From positions 620,001 to 684,000 of the forward strand of contig JAPPCR010000015.1 of the NCBI GenBank assembly GCA_028875725.1: DNA of 64,000 nt. The letters run 5' to 3'. Source of the DNA: Acidobacteriota bacterium. GTDB taxonomy: Bacteria > Acidobacteriota > Thermoanaerobaculia > Multivoradales > Multivoraceae. Below the pieces are notes generated by a model, which searched no databases, was not told the DNA's origin, and saw only the letters and a program-made list of their open reading frames with translations. This document shows positions 53,655 to 62,708 of this stretch, in pieces (the first letter of the stretch is position 1; each line of letters begins with the position of its first letter). Position numbers and translations under genes: made by a program.

Positions 53655-56061
53655 GTGTCTCTGCCGGGAGGACCACTGCTCCGTCCTCGTCGATCTCAAG
53701 GCTCAGGTGTTCGGCCAGGAACTCGAGGCGCCGCTCCCAGAAGTCGATCACATTGGGCCGCTTGGAGATCACATGCCCTTCACCGCCGTACAAGCGGTAC
53801 TCGACCGGCTTCTGGAGTCGCTCCAACGCGACGAAGATAGCCTCGGAGGGCACCAGATCGCCGTCATGCTCGCCCTGTCCGATCAGAAGCGGGGTGTCGA
53901 TGCGGTCGAAAGCGAACAACGGTGAGTTCTCCCGGTAGCGCTCGGGAAACTCCCACATGCTGCCCCCCATGTGGCCCTGGCCCTGCTCGTAGTATCCCGG
54001 GCGATGCACCCCCCCGACGTAGGCCGCGAACAGATCCGGGTGAGTGACCGCGGCCGTAATCACTGCGGCCTTGAAACGGTGTGTCCGCGTGATGATGCCG
54101 AGGACGTTGTACGCGCCGTAGCTCTGGCCCATGAGCGCGAGCCGCCCGGAGTCGGCGTAGCCTTGATCGATCACGGCGTCCACGCCCGTCATCACGGACT
54201 CCATCACATCCTTGATCGGCGACCCCACGCGGATCGGCGCATTGGGGAAGAAGACGGCGTAACCCCTGGTGGCGAGCACATGCATGTTGAACGCCGGGTA
54301 GCCCGCCAGCCCGAACTGGTTGACGGAGTCTGAGCCGCGACGGGCATACCTTGAGCCGTGAACACCTCCGTAGACCCACACGACGAGGGGCAACCGCTCG
54401 CCCTCCCGGTATCCGGGAGGAAGCAGGAGTGACCCGGCCAGCGGCGCGCCGTCTCGGCTCTGCCACTCGATGAGCCTGGCGGAGCCCAACTCGTAGCGTT
54501 GCAGTCCCGGATTGATCCGGGACCGCTGGCTGGACGCTCCAGTACGCGTGTCGAACGTCCAGATGTCCTCCAGGTGCTTCTGGTCGGTGGAGACGAAGGC
54601 AAGCTCGCCGGTCTCGGTGTTCGCATCGACGTTCAGGATCCCCGAGTACAACTTCCGCTCGGTAAGCGAGGCGCGGCTCGCGCCGGAGATGCGATCGACG
54701 GCAAAGATCCCGGATTCCCCGCCGCTCTCGGTGCGTGCGATGACCCAGAGAGTCCGACCTCCATCGGTGGTCCAGGCAGTCTCGTCATGCGGACCGGCTA
54801 CGATGACCCCAATCCGCCAACCTGGAATGTCGGTCAGGCGGCGGAGCGAGCCGGTGCCGAGCGAAACCTCCCACAGGTCGCCGTCACCGACCCCGTACAC
54901 CCGCTCCCCGGCCGAGTCCCACAGGGGCCTCAAGTAGCCTTGGCCTGGCACAAGGCTCGGTACATGCGCTTCACCGATCTCGGTGACGTTGCCGTCGGCG
55001 ATGGAAGCAACCATCAGCCGTCCAGGTTCGCCGGCGGCAGCCGCAGCGAAGGCGGATCGTCCCGCCGGGAACCACGCGACATGGCGGTTGTCCGGCGACC
55101 AGCTCCATTCGATGCCATAACGGAGCCGCACATTGGTGCCAACAGTCCGCGTCCAGCCGGTGGCAACTTCGTGGACGATCAAATCGAAGTTGGTCTGCTC
55201 GCTCGCTGGCTCGCGTCCCTTCTCCACGGTGTATGCAACGTGCCGCCCGTCCGGGGAGAAGGCCCAGTCCCATATCGCCTTGCGCTCGACGAGCCTTGTC
55301 ACCTCCCCGCTCAAACTGACCACCCCCAAATCCCCTTCGTCGAGAAGGTCGCCGGTGGGCGGAAGGCGTTCGGACGGCGGTTCCACGTCGGGAGGATCGA
55401 TCGACTCGATCGGGGCATCGACGCGCCGCACCCATACAGAGGGCGCATCCGGCCCCGTGTCCGGAAAGCGGGAGGGAGTGGCTCCGGGAACCGGACTATC
55501 CACACCGTTGGCGCCGGCTATCGACTCGCCAGTTGGCAGGATCTTGACGAGGATTGCGTTGCCGTCAGGATTCCATCGCGGCATCTCAAATCCGAAGTAC
55601 GACAGCACGACCACGCTGCCCAGGCGCTCGGCCCGGCGCGCGCTTGCATCCCAGATCCAAAGAGCGGCCTCGCCACCCTCGTCCGAGAAAAAGGCCACCG
55701 ACTTGCCGTCCGGCGACCAGACTCCCGCCCAACTGGAGCTGTGCTCGCCACCTAGTCGTATCGACTCGGAATCCGCGAGCCTGGTCACCGTCGCCTCCAT
55801 GCGGGGCCCCCCCGGCACGGTCTCATCCGTCTCCACCGTGTGGGCGATCCAGGCTCCGTCAGGCGAGAAGTTGATCGACGAGCGTGCGTGGTGGCCGTGC
55901 ACGGAGACTGCGATCTCGAGCGGCAGTGGCTCCCGGATTCGCGTCCGCGTCGATTGAGCCAGGACCAATGACGCGGCGCTGGTGAGGGCGATCGTCGCGA
56001 TCAGCACAGAGCCCACAACACGAGCGCTTCTCCTACGAGGACCATCCGTTCGTTGAATCAC
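53650..56061 (-). CDS. S9-family peptidase (prolyl oligopeptidase / DPP-like), exported
   Basis: An 803-residue protein from a GTG at 56061. Signal peptide (SVLIATIALTSAASLVLAQ), a long propeller with SPDG repeats, and a C-terminal hydrolase domain: Ser in GQSYGAYN, Asp in EHDGDLVP and His in GGEGHVIS. The stop codon lies within the edge of a sulfatase relic. It starts 15 nt after the DUF1080-PVC dehydrogenase, so the two form an operon. Confidence 0.92.
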   Translation of the reverse strand: MIQRTDGPRRRSARVVGSVLIATIALTSAASLVLAQSTRTRIREPLPLEIAVSVHGHHARSSINFSPDGAWIAHTVETDETVPGGPRMEATVTRLADSESIRLGGEHSSSWAGVWSPDGKSVAFFSDEGGEAALWIWDASARRAERLGSVVVLSYFGFEMPRWNPDGNAILVKILPTGESIAGANGVDSPVPGATPSRFPDTGPDAPSVWVRRVDAPIESIDPPDVEPPSERLPPTGDLLDEGDLGVVSLSGEVTRLVERKAIWDWAFSPDGRHVAYTVEKGREPASEQTNFDLIVHEVATGWTRTVGTNVRLRYGIEWSWSPDNRHVAWFPAGRSAFAAAAAGEPGRLMVASIADGNVTEIGEAHVPSLVPGQGYLRPLWDSAGERVYGVGDGDLWEVSLGTGSLRRLTDIPGWRIGVIVAGPHDETAWTTDGGRTLWVIARTESGGESGIFAVDRISGASRASLTERKLYSGILNVDANTETGELAFVSTDQKHLEDIWTFDTRTGASSQRSRINPGLQRYELGSARLIEWQSRDGAPLAGSLLLPPGYREGERLPLVVWVYGGVHGSRYARRGSDSVNQFGLAGYPAFNMHVLATRGYAVFFPNAPIRVGSPIKDVMESVMTGVDAVIDQGYADSGRLALMGQSYGAYNVLGIITRTHRFKAAVITAAVTHPDLFAAYVGGVHRPGYYEQGQGHMGGSMWEFPERYRENSPLFAFDRIDTPLLIGQGEHDGDLVPSEAIFVALERLQKPVEYRLYGGEGHVISKRPNVIDFWERRLEFLAEHLSLEIDEDGAVVLPAETP

Positions 56062-56076
56062 GCTGAATCTCCTGGG

Positions 56077-59000
56077 CTAGCGAAGCGTCGTCAGGTACTC
56101 GACCAGATCGATGAGTTCTTCGACCGTCATCTGGCTCGAGAGATCGGAGGGCATGATCGACACCGACTGCGGTACGACGCTCTCTACCTCCGCGCGCTCG
56201 TACTCGGTGACGACGCCGCCCTCGGTTCTGACGATCAGACGACTGTCGGTCTCCGAGACCAGCATCCCGACCACGGACTCGCCGTTCGCGAGCTCGAACA
56301 GGTGGGGCGCGTAGGTCGGCGAAACCGAGGCGCTCGGATCGAGAATCGACTCGTAGAGGCCCTTCTTGGCCAGCTTGGCGCCGATCGTCGAGAGATCCGG
56401 GCCGTACTCGGTGCCGTGGCCCGCAACGATGTGACACTCGCCGCAGGTCGCCGAGGCGAAGACCTCGCGGCCGCGGTCGACGTCGCCGAGAAGGACGAGC
56501 AGGTCGGTCATCTGCGGCAACGGCTCGGGGCTCTTCGTCGACGGCAGCGGGTACACCACCGCGGCGCGCTCCCGGACGGGAACCTGCATCACGCTCGAGA
56601 GCGCCGCCCCCGCGACTTCGTGCAGCTCTTCGGGCAGCTTCCGCTGCTCGCCCAGTTCCACCAGCCGCTCCGCGCCCGCCCTGGTTCTCGCCAGTCCGCG
56701 CACCGCCTGGTCGCGAGGTCCCCAGTCGAGAGAGTCGCCGAGCGCCGCGGCCTCGAGGTGGGCGACCGCCCCGGGTTCACGCGAGCGACCGAGGGCTTCG
56801 ACCAGCTTCGCCGCCTCGGCACCCGCAGCGCCGGCGAGAAACGACTCGATGACGTCGTGTCGGCCGCCGGCCAGCAGAGCACTGACCGCCGCCTGTCCGA
56901 CCGCCTCGGCGCCATGCCGGGCGGCAATCCCGGCCAGCTTCGGAAAGTGGGCATCGAGCTCGTAGCGACTCACGAGGCGCACGAAGGGGCCCGCTGCCAC
57001 ATCCGTACTGAGAAGCGTAGAGAGCGCCGAGGCGACCTCGGGGTCGTTCTCCAGATCGATGCGCTCCAGACGCACCGCCGCCTCGCTGGCGATGAACGCG
57101 GCCGCCGGACCCGCATCCCCTGCCGCATCGAGAAAGACACGCCGGAGGGCGTCTTCCTTCGCCGCACTCTCCGCCTGGAAGTCGAAGGCGCGGAGGTAAC
57201 GGGCGGCATCCGAGGCGTCGAGGTCAACGTCCGCCAGAATCCTCCGCAGAAGCGCCGGCGTCGCGGCGGCCCGCGACCTCCAGATCAGATCGCGGCCGGC
57301 GGCGGCGTTCCACTCGTCGCCCGCCCTCGCGAGCCAGGCGGCGAGCAGCTCGTCCCAGCGATCCGCGGCCGCGATGCCGAGCGCCTCCAGATACCACCGG
57401 TCTTCGCCGTCGTGGCGCAGGGCAAGCCGGGCCCACAGGTCGGCAGCGGCCTCGACCTCGTTGCCCCGCAGCGCCAGGGCGACCTCACGGCGCACCTGCG
57501 GCGAAGCATCGGCGGCGGCCTGTTCCAGCACCCGCTCGAGTCCCGTCTCCAACTGGCGCGCCGCTCGCACCGCCACGACCCGGATGTCCTCGTCGTCATC
57601 GGCCAGCGCACGCTCGATCCACAACGGGCCGCGACCGTTGATCCTGCTGAGCAGCCAGAGGGCGCGGGCCCTGAAGACCGCCCGGTCGGACTCGAAGAGC
57701 CCGGCGAGCGCCTCCTCCGCATCGCTGCCCATGGCACGCAATGCCTGCCAGGCGCCGAACCGGGCATCGGCATTGGGACTCTCCAGCGCCTCCACCGCGC
57801 CCGCGGCCGTCGAGAAGTCGTACTCGGACCCTTGGCTGCGATGACCGGGCGGCGCGAGGCGGAAGACGCGTCCCCGATCGAGATCGGCCTGACGGTTCCA
57901 GCCGACGACCGGGTCGTACCAGTCGCTGACGTAGACCGCTCCGTCGGGAGCCACGGCGACGTCGACGGGCCGGGCCCAGCGATCCTCGCCGCCGAGCAGC
58001 GGCACCATCTCCCCGCTCCAGCCGGCGCCCGTCTTCTCGGTGGCGACCCCGCGCACTACCCCGGGACCGGCGTCGGCGTGCAGGGGTCGGTCCCAGTAGA
58101 CGTCGGGCAGCAGCCGCCCCTCGTAGACCGTGATGCCGGCGGGCGAGCCGGCACCGAGGTACACCGAGTTGGGGACGACTCCCGGATCGTTCTGATGCCA
58201 GTGCCTCTCCCAGGAGATGTCGCTCTGCCCGGTCCGGGGCTGGGCCCAGGCGGCCGCCGTCATCTCGTCGCGGTAGCCGTAGTTGCCGTACTCCATGACG
58301 TAGTTGATCCGCACGCCGCGGTAGCCGTCGTCGTCGTTGTCCGACTGCCAGAGATTGCCGAACGAGTCGACGGCGACCTCGTAGTTGTTGCGGAAGTTGT
58401 GACCCAGGACCTCGAAGTCGCTGCCGTCGGGGTTGCAGCGAAAGACCATGCCTCCCAGGTAGTGCGGCTCGATGTCGTCGAACTCGCCCGGACGGAATCG
58501 CGTGACGCGGCGCTGGGCGACCGGCAGACCGAAGCGGTCGTACACGAGCCGGCCCCGCGCATCGTGCACGTACATGCCGGCGTTGCCCATGTTCCAGTAG
58601 TACTTGCCGTCGGGTCCGAAGACGAAGGAGTGCGTGGAGTGGTCGTTCTGGGCGAGGCCGGTCCGCGTGAACAGCGACTCCTTCGAGTCGGGAAGGTCGT
58701 CGCCGTCCTCGTCCGTGAAGACGATCACTTCGGGCGCCGCGGTCACGATGACCTGGTTCCCCAGCACCGCGATGCCGAGCGCGGCGTCGATGTCGCGACC
58801 CTGGTAGAAGACCTTGGCCTGGTCGGCGACGCCGTCACCGTCGGCATCGTCGAGGATCAGGATGCGATCGCCCTCCGGACGCTCGTCGTTCTCACCGTGT
58901 TCGCGGTAGTTCATGACGTCGATGACCCACACGCGGCCGTGGCGGTCGACGTCGAGGTTGGTCGGGCTCGCCAGGAGCGGTTCGGAAGCGAAGAGGATCG

Positions 59001-59778
59001 CTTCGACGCCCGGCGGTGTCCGGCGCAAGGCCGTACCGCTAGTCGGATCACGCACGCTGTCCACGGCCGCTGGCGCCGGCGCGTCGACGGCGGTTCGCGG
59101 GCCTCCGAACCCGAGCAGCGGAGCCGGTCTCAACGCCTCCTCGAGCACCGCTTCGTTCATCCCGGCCAGCTCCACCACGGGGTCTCGCGTAAGCGTGGCA
59201 TCGCGGAAGCGGACCTCCTGCGGCGGCCCCGAGTGGATCTGGAAGGCGAGGAGGCCCTCGAGCTCCCCCGCTTCGTCGAGGGTCGCCACCGACAGGCGCC
59301 CGTTGATGGCCGTCCAGATGCGGTGGCCGACGGCGAGAATCTCGTAACGGTTCCACTCGCCCGGCCGAACGTGGCGCTCGCCGGCGTCCGTCCAGTCGAG
59401 CTGCCCGCGTCCGTACTCATGGTAGAGGCGGCCCCAGACGCCAAGACCGATGTCGGCCTGGTACCCCACCGCGTGGCCGTTCTCGAGGCGGCTCGACCGG
59501 AACTGAATCCCGGCGTTGAGCCGATTCGGCACGAGCTTCACTTCCACCGACAGATGGAAGTCGCCGACCGGCTCAGGGGCGTAGAGGAACTCGTTTCGCG
59601 GCACTCGTTCGGTGGCGAGGCCGATCAACTCGCCGTTCTCGAATCGCCACAGCTCCGGCGAACCCCGCCACGTCTCGAGGTCGGCGCCGGCGAAGAGATC
59701 CTCGGCCCATGCGGCCGGCGCGACCGCCGCGGCGGCGGTGAGCAGGACGACGAGGAGAGCGGGCGCGTAACGGATCAC
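56077..59778 (-). CDS. DUF1080 (3-keto-disaccharide hydrolase-like) fused to PVC-type haem-binding dehydrogenase
   Basis: A 1233-residue exported protein from a GTG at 59778, just before the signal peptide (ALLVVLLTAAAAVAPAAWA). The N-terminal 190 residues are a DUF1080 lectin-like/hydrolase fold (LFAGADLETWRG, GYQADIGLGVWGRLYHEYGRG). Residues about 240-620 are a PVC-type beta-propeller dehydrogenase (GVEAILFASEPLL, WVIDVMNYREHG, GRVFRLAPPGHR). HEAT-like helices follow, then a C-terminal haem c, CGECH near residue 1115. It may oxidise or hydrolyse sugars at the cell surface and pass electrons to a cytochrome. Confidence 0.88.
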   Translation of the reverse strand: MIRYAPALLVVLLTAAAAVAPAAWAEDLFAGADLETWRGSPELWRFENGELIGLATERVPRNEFLYAPEPVGDFHLSVEVKLVPNRLNAGIQFRSSRLENGHAVGYQADIGLGVWGRLYHEYGRGQLDWTDAGERHVRPGEWNRYEILAVGHRIWTAINGRLSVATLDEAGELEGLLAFQIHSGPPQEVRFRDATLTRDPVVELAGMNEAVLEEALRPAPLLGFGGPRTAVDAPAPAAVDSVRDPTSGTALRRTPPGVEAILFASEPLLASPTNLDVDRHGRVWVIDVMNYREHGENDERPEGDRILILDDADGDGVADQAKVFYQGRDIDAALGIAVLGNQVIVTAAPEVIVFTDEDGDDLPDSKESLFTRTGLAQNDHSTHSFVFGPDGKYYWNMGNAGMYVHDARGRLVYDRFGLPVAQRRVTRFRPGEFDDIEPHYLGGMVFRCNPDGSDFEVLGHNFRNNYEVAVDSFGNLWQSDNDDDGYRGVRINYVMEYGNYGYRDEMTAAAWAQPRTGQSDISWERHWHQNDPGVVPNSVYLGAGSPAGITVYEGRLLPDVYWDRPLHADAGPGVVRGVATEKTGAGWSGEMVPLLGGEDRWARPVDVAVAPDGAVYVSDWYDPVVGWNRQADLDRGRVFRLAPPGHRSQGSEYDFSTAAGAVEALESPNADARFGAWQALRAMGSDAEEALAGLFESDRAVFRARALWLLSRINGRGPLWIERALADDDEDIRVVAVRAARQLETGLERVLEQAAADASPQVRREVALALRGNEVEAAADLWARLALRHDGEDRWYLEALGIAAADRWDELLAAWLARAGDEWNAAAGRDLIWRSRAAATPALLRRILADVDLDASDAARYLRAFDFQAESAAKEDALRRVFLDAAGDAGPAAAFIASEAAVRLERIDLENDPEVASALSTLLSTDVAAGPFVRLVSRYELDAHFPKLAGIAARHGAEAVGQAAVSALLAGGRHDVIESFLAGAAGAEAAKLVEALGRSREPGAVAHLEAAALGDSLDWGPRDQAVRGLARTRAGAERLVELGEQRKLPEELHEVAGAALSSVMQVPVRERAAVVYPLPSTKSPEPLPQMTDLLVLLGDVDRGREVFASATCGECHIVAGHGTEYGPDLSTIGAKLAKKGLYESILDPSASVSPTYAPHLFELANGESVVGMLVSETDSRLIVRTEGGVVTEYERAEVESVVPQSVSIMPSDLSSQMTVEELIDLVEYLTTLR

Positions 59779-59826
59779 GGCAGCGGAAGGGTGCGAACGC
59801 AGGCGTGTACTGTAGCCCGCGTCCCG

Positions 59827-61467
59827 ATGACCATCGCAGCCGTCGATCTCTTCATCATCGTCGTCTACCTGCTGGGCATCCTGTTCGTCGGCCTGTGGTC
59901 GGTGCGCAAGATCAAGCGGCAGACCAGCGAGTCGTACTTCCTGGCGAGCCGCAACCTGAAGTGGCCCGTGGTGGGCGCCGCGCTCTTCGCGTCGAACATC
60001 TCGACGATTCACCTGGTCGGGCTCGCGGAGAGCGGCTTCGGCGTCGGCATGGTCGTGGGCAACTACGAGTGGATGGCGTCCTTCACGATCATCCTGCTCA
60101 GCCTCGTCTTCGTGCCGATCTACTTCAGGAGCCGGATCACGACGCTGCCCGAGTTCATGGAGCGGCGCTACAGCCCCGCCGCCCGGACCACGCTCTCCTT
60201 CATGTTCATCATGTCGGCGATGCTGATCCACATCGGCATCAGCCTCTACGCCGGCGCCGCGGTGTTCGAGCGGTTCTTCGGCATCCCGTCGTTCATGTCG
60301 ATCGCGATGATCTCGATCATCACGGTGATCTACACCGTGGTCGGAGGCCTCCGGGCGGTCGTCGTCACCGAGACGATCCAGACCGTCATCCTGCTCGGCG
60401 GCGCCATCCTGATCACGATCATCGCGATGACCAGGCTCCCCGGCGTGGGGATCGACTCCTACGGCGATCTCCTCGAGGCGACGAAGCCGAACCAGCTCAG
60501 CATGATTCACCTCCCCGGGGAAGAGGGATTCGACCCCGGGTCGATCTGGTACGGCTTCCTGCTCGGCTTCCCCATCCTCGGCCTCTGGTACTGGTGCACC
60601 GACCAGACGATCGTTCAACGGGTTCTGGGCGCGGGAACCCTGCGCGACGCGCAGCACGGCGCGCTGTTCGCTTCCCTGCTCAAGTTCCTGCCCCCGCTCT
60701 TCATGGTGCTGCCGGGCGTGTTCGCCTACGTGCTCTTCCGGGACATCATCACCGAGCCGACGGACGCCCTGCCGACGCTGATCACCGAGCTGCTGCCGAC
60801 CGGGCTCATCGGCATCATGGCGGCGGCGTTGCTCGCGGCCCTGATGAGCACGATCGCGGCCGCGGTGAACAGCACGGGGACGCTCGTCGCCGTCGACATC
60901 GCGAAGCACTTTCGGCCCGGCCTGTCGGAAACGTCGCAGGTGCGCATCGGGCGCGTCAGCTCGGTCGTCGTCATGAGCGTCGCGATCGCCTGGTCCACCC
61001 AGGGCGAGCGGTTCGGCTCCATCTTCGAGGCGATCAACAAGCTGCCGGCGCAGTTCATCGCGCCTCCCATCGCGACGGTGCTCCTATGGGGCGTCTTCTG
61101 GCGGCGCGGAACACGTCAAGCCGGCACGTTCACCCTGCTCTTCGGCTTCGTGGCCGGCTTCATCATCTTCCTGTTCGACATGGGCTTCGGATTCCTCGGC
61201 GGCGTCCAGTACGTCTCCGATCCCGTGAACGGCCTCGGAATCCCCTTCCTCCTCCAGGCCTGGTGGTACTTCTGCATCCTGAGCGTCATCTACGTGGCCA
61301 TCAGCCTGGCGACCCCGCCGCCGAAGCCCGAGCAGATCGACGGCCTGACCTGGGACAAGCCCTACGCGTTCCTGACCCGGTCCGAGATCCGCGGCGTTCT
61401 GGATCCGCGGCTGCTGGCGGCGCTGCTCGCCGTTGCGCTGGTGGTGATGTACGTGCTGGTTCGGTAG
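59827..61467 (+). CDS. Sodium:solute symporter (SSS/SGLT family)
   Basis: A 546-residue protein with about 13-14 membrane helices. SSS features are SESYFLASRNLKWPVVGAAL, then FASNISTIHLVGLAESG (sodium-site region), TVVGGLRAVVVTETIQ and LLAALMSTIAAAVNSTGTL. The ATG at 59827 fits the family start, and a -10-like TACTGT (59808-59813) would give a short leader. It diverges from the DUF1080-PVC gene and may take up the sugar or acid released by it. Substrate unknown. Confidence 0.92.
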   Translation: MTIAAVDLFIIVVYLLGILFVGLWSVRKIKRQTSESYFLASRNLKWPVVGAALFASNISTIHLVGLAESGFGVGMVVGNYEWMASFTIILLSLVFVPIYFRSRITTLPEFMERRYSPAARTTLSFMFIMSAMLIHIGISLYAGAAVFERFFGIPSFMSIAMISIITVIYTVVGGLRAVVVTETIQTVILLGGAILITIIAMTRLPGVGIDSYGDLLEATKPNQLSMIHLPGEEGFDPGSIWYGFLLGFPILGLWYWCTDQTIVQRVLGAGTLRDAQHGALFASLLKFLPPLFMVLPGVFAYVLFRDIITEPTDALPTLITELLPTGLIGIMAAALLAALMSTIAAAVNSTGTLVAVDIAKHFRPGLSETSQVRIGRVSSVVVMSVAIAWSTQGERFGSIFEAINKLPAQFIAPPIATVLLWGVFWRRGTRQAGTFTLLFGFVAGFIIFLFDMGFGFLGGVQYVSDPVNGLGIPFLLQAWWYFCILSVIYVAISLATPPPKPEQIDGLTWDKPYAFLTRSEIRGVLDPRLLAALLAVALVVMYVLVR

Positions 61468-61482
61468 AGCGCCGTAGTTCGA

Positions 61483-62031
61483 CTAGCCCCAGAACCAGAC
61501 AGGAAACGCCAGCGTCGCGACCTGTCGGGCGACGCTGCGAACGGATGCCGGAAACCACGCCAGTTCCCGTCCCGCGCCGTCCCGGGACTTAGCAGACCGC
61601 GCACGGACGCCGTTCAGACCCTGGTCCTTGGCCCGTTTTCCGATTGCCCAGCAATGTTCATGTCCGACCACGTCGCCGTTCCCATCGAGAGGATAGGTGA
61701 CGGGCATCCCAGCGGCACGCACACCCTCAGGCGTGTGCATGTCGCAGACGACCTGGCCTCGCGGCAACGTGCACTCCACGAGCACCGGCCCGTTGTCTTC
61801 CCGTAGTTCTTCCGGTTCGTACGGCTCGTCAACGATGAAGGCGCGAAGATTCAGGCGCGCTGTGACTATGTCCTCGTTCAGGTAGAGCGTCGGGAAGCTG
61901 GCCGGCGGGTTCCATCGTCGGCCCTGCCGCTGAGCGTAGCTAGGGTCAAGCGGATCATCCCAAGTCCGCTTGGCGATCCGCCACCACGAGTGACCGTCGG
62001 GGATTCGTTCGACTATCAGCTCGGCCGTCAC
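61483..62031 (-). CDS. RES-domain toxin (NAD+ phosphorylase/ADP-ribosyltransferase-like)
   Basis: A 182-residue protein. I use the GTG at 62031, which overlaps the antitoxin stop (GTGA); an in-frame ATG at 62067 would overlap the antitoxin by 40 nt. RES features are the N-terminal WWRIAKR arginine, SYAQRQGRRWNPP and the LYLNEDIVTARLNL helix, where the usual active-site Glu after LYL is shifted or absent. RES toxins degrade NAD+ and are paired with Xre-MbcA/ParS-type antitoxins, as here. Confidence 0.8.
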   Translation of the reverse strand: MTAELIVERIPDGHSWWRIAKRTWDDPLDPSYAQRQGRRWNPPASFPTLYLNEDIVTARLNLRAFIVDEPYEPEELREDNGPVLVECTLPRGQVVCDMHTPEGVRAAGMPVTYPLDGNGDVVGHEHCWAIGKRAKDQGLNGVRARSAKSRDGAGRELAWFPASVRSVARQVATLAFPVWFWG

Positions 62032-62516
62032 CTGTGCGCGCGCTCGAAATCGAACATGTCCCGACATGCGGACAGCACTTGGCTCGTGTCACCACGGCTC
62101 AGCAGATCCAGCAGGGAGACACCTGCAAGCCTCGGTATCGGCCGCCGCACCACCGCGGGTATCCGGTCGCGCTTGAGATAGTGCTCCAGCAGCTTGGTAG
62201 CGTTCATCAGATTCGCCACGGCCACCACGCGGTTTTCCGGCACACCGCGCTCCAGCCACTTGGCGAACGCTTGGCGACTCACGCCGAACAACGCGGCGGC
62301 CTTCGCCTGACTGAGTTGCCACAGACCGATAGTGCGCAGCAGTTCCGAACCGGACTGGCGGACAGTGAGGCTTGTTCCGCCAGCCGGCCCTTCGCGATAG
62401 CCAGCGAGGCACTCGGCAAAGCGGTCGAGCCACGCGCTGTCCTCTTCGCGGGCCCTGAAGAGCCGTTCAGCCGCCTCTTCGGGTCGCAACTCCTGGATCG
62501 CTATCTCCGTGGGCAT
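62028..62516 (-). CDS. Xre/MbcA/ParS-type antitoxin
   Basis: A 162-residue protein from the ATG at 62516. Helix-turn-helix at about 64-90 (LWQLSQAKAAALFGVSRQAF). The C-terminal MbcA/ParS toxin-binding domain ends with PRLAGVSLLDLLSRGDTSQVLSACRDMFDF. The open frame continues far upstream but has no homology there. Overlaps the RES toxin by 4 nt. A promoter with two tandem 17-bp repeats lies 25-55 nt upstream and is its probable operator. Confidence 0.88.
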   Translation of the reverse strand: MPTEIAIQELRPEEAAERLFRAREEDSAWLDRFAECLAGYREGPAGGTSLTVRQSGSELLRTIGLWQLSQAKAAALFGVSRQAFAKWLERGVPENRVVAVANLMNATKLLEHYLKRDRIPAVVRRPIPRLAGVSLLDLLSRGDTSQVLSACRDMFDFERAHR

Positions 62517-62533
62517 ATCTCCTACGTCCTTGC

Positions 62534-62571
62534 AGATGCAACCATATGTCAACCGCAACCCTTCGTCAACC
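62534..62571 (-). promoter_or_regulatory. Promoter and tandem operator repeats of the Xre-RES operon
   Basis: Minus strand -35 TTGACG (62564-62569), 17-nt spacer, -10 TATGGT (62541-62546). Two back-to-back 17-bp repeats occupy 62538-62554 and 62555-62571, each with the form GGTTGAC-N4-GGTTGC (centres ATAT and GAAG). They cover both promoter hexamers, so protein bound there would shut the promoter. AAGGA lies about 10 nt before the ATG. Confidence 0.65.
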
Positions 62572-62708
62572 AGAAGTGTGTGAGAGGCCGCGCGATCGCC
62601 ATCGCCGTACGAAGCCTCCTCCATAGCGACTAAGACGGATTCTGAACCTGTTTTCATTGTCGCTTCGTTCACGGCGGTACGATCGGTGGAGCCATAAAGG
62701 AAGACGCC

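Noticed and set aside
59779-60909. Upstream extension of the DUF1080-PVC frame on the minus strand
   Set aside because: It is antisense to the sodium symporter and has no homology; the signal peptide begins at the GTG at 59778.
56053-61467. A single 1804-codon open frame on the plus strand
   Set aside because: Only the last 546 codons (from 59827) are a real gene. The upstream part is the antisense shadow of the DUF1080-PVC gene, caused by high GC content.
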